From assembly GCA_002432095.1 (NCBI GenBank), contig DJFQ01000024.1, positions 2,041 to 11,141 of the forward strand: a DNA stretch of 9,101 bases. Direction: 5' to 3'. The DNA is from Marinagarivorans sp. UBA5868 (lineage in GTDB: Bacteria > Pseudomonadota > Gammaproteobacteria > Pseudomonadales > Cellvibrionaceae). The notes beneath the pieces were generated by a model. The model had not been told where the DNA came from. It saw only the letters and a program-made list of their open reading frames with translations, and did no database searches. Each line of letters opens with the position of its first letter. Positions within the stretch are counted from its first letter, which is position 1. This document shows, in pieces, positions 1-6,484 of the stretch. Made by a program: the position numbers and the translations under genes.

Positions 1-587
1 TTCGGCGAGAAAAGTTGCGCCTTGGCTATATGCCGCAACACTTACGCTTCGACACCAGTTTGCCGCTTACGGTAGAACGCTTTTTACAATTGGCAACCAG
101 TGAGCGAAACATCCTTCGCCACTATAGCGAGAAGCTGGGTATCACCGGGTTATGGCATCAGCAGTTGCAGAACCTTTCCGGTGGCGAGTTACAACGGGTT
201 TTGCTCACCCGTGCGGTGGTGCGCCGACCGGAGCTGCTGGTGCTGGACGAACCAACCCAGGGCGTAGACGTACTCGGGCAGGCCGAGTTGTATCGGCATA
301 TTTCCGAGCTGCGCGACGAGCTTGGTTGCGGTGTGCTGATGGTTTCCCATGATTTGCATTTGGTTATGGCGAAAACGGACACCGTTATCTGTTTGAATCG
401 GCATATCTGTTGTCACGGCGCACCGGAGAGCGTGGCTCGACATCCAGAATACCTCCAACTGTTCGGTAAACAGGCTGCGGAAGACATTGCGGTCTACACC
501 CATCATCACGACCACGAACATAATCTGCACGGCGATGTGGTGCCGGAACTTCACCAACATGATCACTCCCGGTGCAACCACTCATGA
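1..587 (+). CDS. znuC: Zinc ABC transporter ATP-binding protein ZnuC (5' end missing)
   Basis: This is the ATPase subunit that powers ZnuABC high-affinity zinc import at the inner membrane. The reading frame is open to the left edge (first full codon at 3), so the TTG at 15 is not a start; the N-terminus with Walker A lies outside the window. Visible motifs in order are the Q-loop (YMPQ, 27-38), the ABC signature LSGGELQRV (174-200), Walker B LLVLDEP (234-254) and the H-loop SHD (345-353). The stretches TQGVDV, CGVLMVSHDLHLVMAKTD and CLNRHICC are very close to E. coli ZnuC from memory, which separates it from other metal ABC ATPases. The last 31 residues (492-584) hold ten histidines and one cysteine, a likely metal-binding tail. 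The stop at 585-587 overlaps the znuB start as ATGA, implying coupled translation. Zur control is usual for this family, but the promoter is off-window. Confidence 0.96.
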   Translation, partial: RREKLRLGYMPQHLRFDTSLPLTVERFLQLATSERNILRHYSEKLGITGLWHQQLQNLSGGELQRVLLTRAVVRRPELLVLDEPTQGVDVLGQAELYRHISELRDELGCGVLMVSHDLHLVMAKTDTVICLNRHICCHGAPESVARHPEYLQLFGKQAAEDIAVYTHHHDHEHNLHGDVVPELHQHDHSRCNHS

Positions 588-1372
588 TTCCTGGATTTTT
601 GCTTTATGCGCTGCTCGCTGGGGTTGGGGTTGCCCTTGTTGCCGGCCCATTGGGTTCGTTCGTCGTCTGGCGTCGCATGGCGTATTTCGGCGATACCCTG
701 GCGCACTCGGCGCTTTTGGGAGTGGCGATGGGAGTGCTGCTACAGGTAAATCCGCTTCTTGCAGTGATCGCCAGCAGTTTGGTTCTGGCACTGGTTTTAG
801 TGGGATTACAAACGCAAAAACTGCTTGCTGACGATACTTTGCTGGGCATTTTGTCCCACTCTACCCTGGCGCTGGGCCTAGTCTGCGCTGGCGTGTTGGC
901 GGACACCAAACTGGATTTGTGGAGCTTGCTGTTCGGTGATTTGCTGACCACTACTCTGACCGATCTGTTAATTATCTACGCCGCGGCGGGAGTCGTGCTC
1001 GTTGCGCTCTGGTGGAATTGGCGCCCACTGATTTTCGCCACCCTCGACGAAACGTTGGCACAGGTGGAGGGGGTGCCGGTAATCCGGTTGCGTTTGTTGC
1101 TGATGGCACTGATTGCGCTGGTTGTCGCTTTGGCGATGAAGGTAGTGGGTGTTTTATTGATCACATCCCTGTTGATCATTCCGGCGGCCACCAGCCGGCG
1201 TTTCAGCCGGTCGCCGGAGGTGATGGCGGCAGGCGCTTCCCTCCTGGGAAGTGCCGCCGTTACCGGTGGTCTGGTGGCCTCCTATTTTTGGGATACCCCG
1301 GCAGGTCCAAGCATTGTGCTTGCCGCCAGCAGTTTTTTTGCTCTCAGCCTGTTACTGCCTCGCCGAATCTGA
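584..1372 (+). CDS. znuB: Zinc ABC transporter permease ZnuB
   Basis: This is the membrane permease of the ZnuABC zinc importer, an ABC-3 family protein of 262 residues, the usual length. It is strongly hydrophobic, with several membrane helices. Near residues 21-41 it carries the family block GPLGSFVVWRRM followed by YFGDTLAH, and later AMKVVGVLLITSLLIIPAAT and DTPAGPSIVL, all close to E. coli ZnuB from memory. I chose the ATG at 584 because it overlaps the znuC stop (ATGA) and the protein then begins MIPGFLLY, matching the family's short N-terminus. A GTG four codons upstream (572) is possible but lies deeper in znuC. No clear Shine-Dalgarno is visible, consistent with coupling to znuC. The stop at 1370-1372 directly abuts the stop of the opposing aldo/keto reductase, and no terminator is visible at the junction. 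Confidence 0.96.
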   Translation: MIPGFLLYALLAGVGVALVAGPLGSFVVWRRMAYFGDTLAHSALLGVAMGVLLQVNPLLAVIASSLVLALVLVGLQTQKLLADDTLLGILSHSTLALGLVCAGVLADTKLDLWSLLFGDLLTTTLTDLLIIYAAAGVVLVALWWNWRPLIFATLDETLAQVEGVPVIRLRLLLMALIALVVALAMKVVGVLLITSLLIIPAATSRRFSRSPEVMAAGASLLGSAAVTGGLVASYFWDTPAGPSIVLAASSFFALSLLLPRRI

Positions 1373-2278
1373 TTAGGGTACTGGCGCGCCGTTGGATGCC
1401 TCCCAAATGCTGTACCACTGTTCGCGGCTCAGTTGTACCGAGAGCCCTTTGACCGCGTCCGTCACGCGTTCAAGCTTACTGGTTCCAAGTAATGGCAGCG
1501 GCTGGCTCGGCAGCGCCAGAACCCACGCATACACCACTTGTTCGACGCTATCTGCTCCAGTCTCCTCGCGTATCCGCTGCAGAGCCGCTAATAAACGCTG
1601 ACCTTTGGCATCAATCGGGTTGAGCAGATGCCCACCCGCCAAGCACGACCAAAGCATCGGCCTAACACCGTATCCAGCGCATTGCTCCAAGGTCCCACTG
1701 TCCAGTGCCTGCATATGATAGGGGGATAACTCGATCTGATTGGTGACGAGGCCGTCGGACCAGACGCCTTGTAACAAATCGAATTGCGCGGTGCTGAAGT
1801 TAGACACTCCGAAATAACGCACCTTGCCTTGGGATTTCAGCCGCGCAAACGCCTCCGCAATTTCGTGTACATCCATCAAATAATCGGGTCGATGTAGCAA
1901 GAGAATATCGAGGTAATCAGTACGCAAATCCTGCAATGACGCTTCGACAGACTCAATAATGGCCGCGTACCCACTGTCGTAGTGGCTGGTTTGCGCAGCT
2001 CCCAAAGGCCCAAAACCGGCGGGGCGAATACCGCATTTACTGACGATTTCCATCTGCTGACGCAAGCTCGGGTGCAATGCCAGCGCTTCCCCAAAAGGCG
2101 CCTCACTGCGATACACCATCGCATGGTCCATGGTGGTTATGCCCATATCCATAATGGTCTGGATGAACCGCAAAAGCTCTTTTGCACTCAACCCCCAGTG
2201 TTTGAGTCGCCAAAAACCAGCAATCAGCTGGGATACCTCTAAGCCATTGGGACAAAGTGCAGCGCGCGATATGGTCAT
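1373..2278 (-). CDS. ydhF: Aldo/keto reductase, YdhF type
   Basis: A 301-residue NAD(P)H-dependent aldo/keto reductase, expected to be cytosolic and to reduce carbonyl compounds; the physiological substrate is unknown. The family catalytic tetrad can be read as Asp51, Tyr56, Lys81 (EIVSKCGI) and His129 (LLHRPD). Later blocks GKVRYFGVSNF, ATNQ-like VTNQIELSP, EQVVYAWVLALPSQPLPLLGTSK are nearly those of E. coli YdhF. Compared with YdhF from memory, the loop just after the catalytic Tyr is about three residues shorter (YRSEAPFGEAL). The ATG at 2276-2278 is preceded by a good Shine-Dalgarno, GAGGAG (2284-2289, minus strand). The gene ends exactly where znuB ends on the other strand. It lies 55 nt downstream of the M23 peptidase gene, so it could be the last gene of that operon, but a possible promoter and operator in the 55-nt gap suggest separate control. 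Confidence 0.93.
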   Translation of the reverse strand: MTISRAALCPNGLEVSQLIAGFWRLKHWGLSAKELLRFIQTIMDMGITTMDHAMVYRSEAPFGEALALHPSLRQQMEIVSKCGIRPAGFGPLGAAQTSHYDSGYAAIIESVEASLQDLRTDYLDILLLHRPDYLMDVHEIAEAFARLKSQGKVRYFGVSNFSTAQFDLLQGVWSDGLVTNQIELSPYHMQALDSGTLEQCAGYGVRPMLWSCLAGGHLLNPIDAKGQRLLAALQRIREETGADSVEQVVYAWVLALPSQPLPLLGTSKLERVTDAVKGLSVQLSREQWYSIWEASNGAPVP

Positions 2279-2283
2279 AAAGA

Positions 2284-2289
2284 CTCCTC
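2284..2289 (-). promoter_or_regulatory. Ribosome binding site of the aldo/keto reductase
   Basis: The minus strand reads GAGGAG, placed six bases before the ATG at 2278. It is a strong Shine-Dalgarno match and supports this start over internal ATGs. Confidence 0.75.
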
Positions 2290-2300
2290 AAAAAGAGCGC

Positions 2301-2330
2301 ATTGTAGCTGTCTCTTAGGCTTGAGACACG
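2301..2330 (-). promoter_or_regulatory. Possible sigma-70 promoter with overlapping inverted repeat
   Basis: In the 55-nt gap between the M23 peptidase and aldo/keto reductase genes the minus strand carries TACAAT (2301-2306), five of six matches to a -10 box. Seventeen bases upstream is GTGTCT, three of six matches to a -35 box. A perfect 6-bp inverted repeat, TGTCTC-N8-GAGACA (2309-2328), fills the space from the -35 region through the spacer. That is the usual place for a repressor operator. No regulator is encoded in the window, and a short repeat in a short gap can occur by chance, so this is tentative. Confidence 0.35.
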
Positions 2331-2333
2331 CCG

Positions 2334-3212
2334 CTATTCGCGGGTCAACCACTGGCCAGCGACTGGCGGGAATATCCCTTGCCCAAGTTGAAAGTGAAAG
2401 GGTTCGGATACGATGCGTTTACCGTCATTGCGCTGAATGACAAAGTGGAGGTGAGGACCTGTGGAGTATCCAGAAGTGCCGGCGCTCGCCAGCAGATCCC
2501 CGGCTTTCACTCGGTCGCCTTCTTTGACTTCGGCGCTGCCCAGCAGAATATGGGCGTAAATGCCAAAGGTGTCGTCATCGTGCAATACGCGTACATAGTT
2601 GGCTTTATCGAGGAAAAACCGGTCGACGCCGCCCATGTGGTAATCGTCCTTTACCGTCACCACCAACCCATCCCGCGCAGCATGCACCCCTTCTCCCACT
2701 TGCATCACGATATCCACAGCATGACGGGAAGGTTCCTGCTTGTGGGAATAAGTGCCGTTGAAGCCTTGACTGATGCGGAACCGACCGCGGGCTGGGATGG
2801 GAGGCTGAAGCGGCCGTCGATCACCCTGAGGGACAGGCCGACCCATGATATACCGATATTCGTAGCCTTCTTTCCATACCATCGGTTGATCATTCTGCAT
2901 CACCGGCACCTCGCTCTGGGGGCCGGCTAGCCACACATGAATTCGGGTATCGTCAGCACGAATTTCGAACTGCACTGGGGCTCGCCACGGATTTACTGCA
3001 ACTAACTGCTGACCACCATCGGCCTGGGGGCGAAACATGATTTGGGGTTCCTTAGGCACGGCGGTCGCCACCACCATTTCTAAGGTCTCGTGCTGTTGCG
3101 GCGGTTTGCGATCAGTAAAATGCCAGCGCCCATTCTCATCCTGGTAACGATAAACCGTATCAGCTGAAGTAACAGCGGTGACACATAACGTCAGCAACAG
3201 GAGTAGGCGCAT
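2334..3212 (-). CDS. Secreted M23 (LytM-type) metallopeptidase with DUF4124 domain
   Basis: A 292-residue exported protein, probably a periplasmic zinc peptidase that cuts peptidoglycan cross-links. Residues 1-17 form a signal peptide (hydrophobic LLLLLTLCVTAV, likely cleavage after TSA). The cysteine at 10 does not fit a lipobox. Residues 18-37 (TVYRYQDENGRWHFTDRKP) match the DUF4124 N-terminal motif. The M23 domain covers about residues 143-265. Likely zinc ligands are His157 (YSH), Asp167 (AVDI) and His256 of GPHLHF; His254 and His221 (YAH) are further active-site histidines. All are present, so it looks catalytically competent, though His164 is an alternative for the first ligand. The start follows the sco stop by three bases with only AAGG immediately before the ATG, so translation is probably coupled to sco. 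Its place at the end of a cytochrome oxidase assembly operon is unexpected, and its role there is not known to me. Confidence 0.9.
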   Translation of the reverse strand: MRLLLLLTLCVTAVTSADTVYRYQDENGRWHFTDRKPPQQHETLEMVVATAVPKEPQIMFRPQADGGQQLVAVNPWRAPVQFEIRADDTRIHVWLAGPQSEVPVMQNDQPMVWKEGYEYRYIMGRPVPQGDRRPLQPPIPARGRFRISQGFNGTYSHKQEPSRHAVDIVMQVGEGVHAARDGLVVTVKDDYHMGGVDRFFLDKANYVRVLHDDDTFGIYAHILLGSAEVKEGDRVKAGDLLASAGTSGYSTGPHLHFVIQRNDGKRIVSEPFHFQLGQGIFPPVAGQWLTRE

Positions 3213-3215
3213 GCC

Positions 3216-3881
3216 TTAATGCGGAAATTGGGTGACGATAGACTGATAGGTCGTTTTCAGCTGACCGAGCTGGAACGGCGGTTTAAAAATGCCGTGATAG
3301 TGGCCATAGGGGTTGATTAACACTAGATGAGAGGAATGATCCACCGTGTAATCGGACTCGCCGAGCATCACTTTGGTAAACGCCACATTCAGTTGATCCG
3401 ACAAAGTTTTAATCGGCAGAAATTCACCCGTCACGCCAACAAAATTCTTATCAAAGTGATTCATATAGGCGGCGAGTTTTTCCGGCGTATCACGGCCAGG
3501 ATCAATGCTTAACATAACAACCTGGGTCTGGGCGCGCACATCGTCATCAAGTTTTTTATACCACTGGGACAGTATTGCCAAAGTGGCGGGACAAATATCA
3601 GGACAGGTAGTAAAACCAAAAAAAATCACCGTCCACTTGCCTTGTAACTGTTCCAGCGTAAAGGCGTCACCGTGATGATCGACCAGTTGAAAAGGCGGAA
3701 TAATCCGCGGCTTGTCAAACACCACAGCGCCGTTGACCGCCAGCTCCTGGGGCGACATAACCCGCGGCGATAAAAATTTGTTCAAAAACAGCAAGACCAC
3801 CACTGCGATAAAGGCGAGCAGGCCACCTACGGTAAGCAATATTTTGCGGTGCTGTTGCGCATCGGGCGCTGGCGCAGACAT
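3216..3881 (-). CDS. sco: SCO1/SenC family copper chaperone
   Basis: A 221-residue membrane-anchored thioredoxin-fold protein facing the periplasm. SCO proteins deliver copper to, and control the thiol state of, the CuA site of cytochrome oxidase subunit II. One N-terminal membrane segment spans about residues 14-33. The copper site is complete: Cys93 and Cys97 in the block GFTTCPDICP, and His182 in VDHSSHLVLINPYG. The block VVMLSIDPGRDTPEKLAAY is also typical of the family. The ATG at 3881 overlaps the ctaB stop by one base (TGATG), indicating translational coupling in the assembly operon. The M23 peptidase gene follows three bases after its stop. A role in CuA maturation is inferred from family and context. 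Confidence 0.95.
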   Translation of the reverse strand: MSAPAPDAQQHRKILLTVGGLLAFIAVVVLLFLNKFLSPRVMSPQELAVNGAVVFDKPRIIPPFQLVDHHGDAFTLEQLQGKWTVIFFGFTTCPDICPATLAILSQWYKKLDDDVRAQTQVVMLSIDPGRDTPEKLAAYMNHFDKNFVGVTGEFLPIKTLSDQLNVAFTKVMLGESDYTVDHSSHLVLINPYGHYHGIFKPPFQLGQLKTTYQSIVTQFPH

Positions 3882-4801
3882 CAGAAGCCCACCATATGCC
3901 CGGTAATCGGGAAGGTGTAATGGTCGATCAGCATCAGGCCAAACAGCAGCATTAAATAAACGATGGAATAGCGAAAAGTGGCCATTCCAGTATTAGGCTT
4001 CGGTGACATCAGCATGAGCATCGCATAACCGATAAAGATGACACCCAGGATAAGCGCGCCTGCAAGGTAAATCAGATGCAACATGCCCGTAGCAAACGGC
4101 AATAGGCTGACCGCCAGTAATACGAAGGTGTACAGCAGTATGTGGATTTTGGTGTAACGCTCACCGTGAGTGACCGGCAGCATAGGGATTTCGGCATTGG
4201 CGTACTCTTTCTTCCGATGTACCGCCAGCGCCCAGAAATGCGGCGGCGTCCAGGCAAAAATGATCAGTACCAGCAACAACGCGTGACCGTCGAGGGTTCC
4301 CGTAACTGCGGTCCAGCCGAGCAGCGGCGGCGCAGCGCCCGCCAAACCTCCAATCACGATATTCTGCGGGGTGGCGCGCTTGAGGAATAACGTATAAACC
4401 ACGGCATATCCCAACAGCGACGCCAAAGTGAGCCACGCTGTCAGCGCGTTGATGTACACCAGCAAGATGGCCATTCCCAGGCCGCCAATCAGAAACGCAA
4501 AAATCATTGCGTTGACGGGTGCCACCCGGCCTTTGGCGATCGGACGATTGAAAGTGCGCGCCATTTTTTGGTCGACGTGACGATCCACTAAGTGGTTCAC
4601 CACCGCTGCGGATCCGGCACAAAGCGCAATACCCAGATTGCCCAATACCAGCACCTGCAGTGGGACCGCACCCGGCACCGCCAGCAACATGCCGATCAGC
4701 GAGGTGAGAATCATCAGTGCGACCACATTCGGCTTGCACAGCTCTAGATAGTCTTTCCATAACGAACGCTGGCCTGGATTGCCAATCAAGACGTTAGACA
4801 T
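3881..4801 (-). CDS. ctaB: Protoheme IX farnesyltransferase (heme O synthase) CtaB
   Basis: A 306-residue inner-membrane UbiA-family prenyltransferase. It adds a farnesyl group to the vinyl side chain of heme B to make heme O, the substrate of CtaA. It is mostly hydrophobic, with about eight or nine membrane helices. The Asp-rich prenyl diphosphate site is seen at Asn69, Asp73 and Asp77, followed by ARTFNRP (81-87). Other family blocks are GGLAGAAPPLLGW (151-163), WTPPHFWALA (184-193) and EIPMLPVTHG (204-213). The start at 4801 lies inside the last codons of ctaA (8-nt overlap), with GGGGAG a few bases upstream on the minus strand as ribosome binding site. The stop shares one base with the sco start. 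The name cyoE is also used for this family; the aa3 oxidase context favours ctaB. Confidence 0.96.
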   Translation of the reverse strand: MSNVLIGNPGQRSLWKDYLELCKPNVVALMILTSLIGMLLAVPGAVPLQVLVLGNLGIALCAGSAAVVNHLVDRHVDQKMARTFNRPIAKGRVAPVNAMIFAFLIGGLGMAILLVYINALTAWLTLASLLGYAVVYTLFLKRATPQNIVIGGLAGAAPPLLGWTAVTGTLDGHALLLVLIIFAWTPPHFWALAVHRKKEYANAEIPMLPVTHGERYTKIHILLYTFVLLAVSLLPFATGMLHLIYLAGALILGVIFIGYAMLMLMSPKPNTGMATFRYSIVYLMLLFGLMLIDHYTFPITGHMVGF

Positions 4802-5846
4802 GTCTTTTCTCCCCGCCTTTGCGCAGGCCGTAATTCAGGGTTACCAGCACTAACAGCAGCACCAGTCCAAATGCATTGTGTGCCACCGCCACCGGCAGCG
4901 GCAGCGCCCAGTAGACATTGCTGAGTCCCAGAGTAATTTGCGTGAGCAGTGCAATCAGTAGCACCGCCGTCATGCGTCGGCTCCAGCTATCTCGCAAACT
5001 CCAGAGACGCAAAGCCAACAGCAACAGCACAAAAGTGACCACCACTGCCCCAAGCCGGTGGGTGAAATGGATCGCAGTGCGCGCGTGATTATCCAGCAAT
5101 CCACCGAGATAGTTCGGGCCTACGTGTTGAAAAATATTAAATCCTTGAAGAAAGTCTGCCGGCGGCCACCAAACCCCATGACAGGTCGGCAGGTCGGCAC
5201 AGGCTATGGCTGCGTAATTGGCGCTTGTCCAGCCACCGAGGGCTATCTGAAAGATCACGGCAACGATACCTACCAAAGCCAAAGTTCGCACGCCACGGGT
5301 AGCCATGGGCGCGAAACGCCATGCGCTCAGGCGTAAGGCCAATAACCAGAGACAGCTAGCCGTCGCAAAACCACCGAGCAAATGCGCGGTAACCACCTGC
5401 GGCCACAGTTTCAACGTCACCGTCCACATCCCGAAGGCGCCTTGCAAAACCACTAGACCCGCGAGAAACCACGACAGGCGAACCGGCAATTTTTCCTCCT
5501 GGCGACCGCGCCAGACAAGCGTGGCAATAACAAAAATCACCAAACCCAGCGCGCCGGCGAAGTACCGGTGCACCATTTCTGGCCAGGTTTTATCGTGTTC
5601 TACCGGCGTTTCAGGGAATCGGGCTTCAGCCACGGCGACATCTTCGGCTGTTTTTGGCCAAGTCAGATGGCCGTAACAACCGGGCCAATCTGGACACCCA
5701 AGGCCGGCATCACTCAGGCGAGTGAAAGCACCGAGGATCACCACAACCATTGCCAGTGCAACCGCGCAAAAGCTCAAAACAAAAAGCATTTTGCGCCGGC
5801 TGCGGGTGTTAGCTGGCGTTATGGTCATTGGCTGGGCGTGGGACAT
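4794..5846 (-). CDS. ctaA: Heme A synthase CtaA (COX15 family)
   Basis: A 350-residue inner-membrane protein that oxidises the C8 methyl group of heme O to a formyl group, giving heme A for cytochrome aa3. Eight membrane helices in two halves are expected and the hydrophobicity fits. Four conserved heme-ligand histidines are visible: His93 (EMVHRYFAG), His155 (TAHLLGG), His263 (HFTHRLGA) and His323 (AVAHNAFG). Glu90 precedes the first as in the family's ExxH motif. Two Cys pairs, CPDWPGC (51-57) and CADLPTC (216-222), lie in periplasmic loops. The ATG at 5846 has GAGG six bases upstream (minus strand), which favours it over the in-frame Met7 and Met20. It is 26 nt downstream of the Sco-like gene and overlaps ctaB by 8 nt. 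Confidence 0.96.
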   Translation of the reverse strand: MSHAQPMTITPANTRSRRKMLFVLSFCAVALAMVVVILGAFTRLSDAGLGCPDWPGCYGHLTWPKTAEDVAVAEARFPETPVEHDKTWPEMVHRYFAGALGLVIFVIATLVWRGRQEEKLPVRLSWFLAGLVVLQGAFGMWTVTLKLWPQVVTAHLLGGFATASCLWLLALRLSAWRFAPMATRGVRTLALVGIVAVIFQIALGGWTSANYAAIACADLPTCHGVWWPPADFLQGFNIFQHVGPNYLGGLLDNHARTAIHFTHRLGAVVVTFVLLLLALRLWSLRDSWSRRMTAVLLIALLTQITLGLSNVYWALPLPVAVAHNAFGLVLLLVLVTLNYGLRKGGEKRHV

Positions 5847-5872
5847 GGGAACCTCATAGAAAACTAATTCGC

Positions 5873-6484
5873 TCAGCCGCCTGGGCTATAGCGCAGCACG
5901 CGTTTTAAATCCTTGAGCAACTGATTGCCGTCGTGATCGGTGGTGTAAAACATCATGGCGAACCCTACCTGATCCACCAGCAGGTAATAGTGACCGTCGG
6001 TCAAATCCTCTGAAACATTTGTGCCGCGCAGCCAGTCCTGCCACGCGGACCGCGAAACGGCAAATTGCCGTAAACCCGGCTGCTCGGCTTTTATTTGTTG
6101 TAGAAATTCCGCGCCGTCTGTTCCGCCGACATTGACGGCAAAGCGTTCCACACGCTCACCTTTTTCGGCCAGACGGATGTGCACTTGTCGTGTGACATAC
6201 AAATTCTGCTGACAGGCTTCACTACAGTGCTCTGGAACCGGAATAAACAGTCGCCACTTCAGATTATTGGCAAGCTCCGGAATATCACCTTCAGCATCCG
6301 CCAGAATATCTGCGGTGTTTTTCACAGGGGATAACAGCTGTCCTTCATTGACGGTTTCGTCAGGCACACCCATGCCCGTGAAGTAAGCGACATAAGCTGC
6401 CACCAACGGCACCAGCGTCACCGCCAGTATGGCGATCAAAGGCCAGGGATTTTTTTTGGGATTTTGTTCCGCGGCGTTATTCAC
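5873..6484 (-). CDS. Sco-like membrane-anchored protein of the oxidase assembly cluster
   Basis: A 203-residue protein with a short polar N-terminus, one membrane segment (about 14-35) and a predicted periplasmic domain. I recognise its position, matching the uncharacterised PA0111-type gene between surf1 and ctaA in Pseudomonas, but not a proven function. The domain has a CxxxC motif (Cys87, Cys91, in PEHCSEACQ) after a strand WRLFIPV, as in SCO proteins. However, where Sco has VDHSSH with the copper-binding His, this protein has LVDQVGF (Gln172). A thiol-redox or structural role in oxidase assembly is therefore a reasonable guess; copper transfer by the normal Sco site is doubtful. The start is GTG at 6482-6484, overlapping the surf1 stop (GTGA), with AAGGTGA upstream as ribosome binding site. 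No other start nearby fits as well. Confidence 0.85.
   Translation of the reverse strand: MNNAAEQNPKKNPWPLIAILAVTLVPLVAAYVAYFTGMGVPDETVNEGQLLSPVKNTADILADAEGDIPELANNLKWRLFIPVPEHCSEACQQNLYVTRQVHIRLAEKGERVERFAVNVGGTDGAEFLQQIKAEQPGLRQFAVSRSAWQDWLRGTNVSEDLTDGHYYLLVDQVGFAMMFYTTDHDGNQLLKDLKRVLRYSPGG

Noticed and set aside
15..17. TTG as start codon of znuC
   Set aside because: The frame is open upstream to the window edge and the protein would begin after Walker A, so the gene is cut by the window rather than starting here.
189..581. 130-codon minus-strand frame opposite znuC
   Set aside because: It is antisense to the conserved ABC motifs of znuC and has no family resemblance.
1310..1338. T7 run near the end of znuB as a terminator
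   Set aside because: Only a four-base stem (TGCT/AGCA) can be drawn before it, and it lies inside the znuB coding sequence before the stop.
2295..2328. TGTCTC-N8-GAGACA hairpin as an intrinsic terminator for the M23 peptidase gene
   Set aside because: The T5 run on the minus strand comes about 14 bases after the 6-bp stem, too far for a Rho-independent terminator.
2334..3212. M23 peptidase as a lipoprotein because of Cys10
   Set aside because: The residues before the cysteine (LTL) do not fit a lipobox, and the hydrophobic stretch continues past it to a normal signal peptidase site.
4161..4760. 199-codon open frame on the minus strand inside ctaB in another frame
   Set aside because: It is the frame-shifted shadow of ctaB with Arg/Gly/Ser-rich low-quality composition; ctaB itself is unmistakable.
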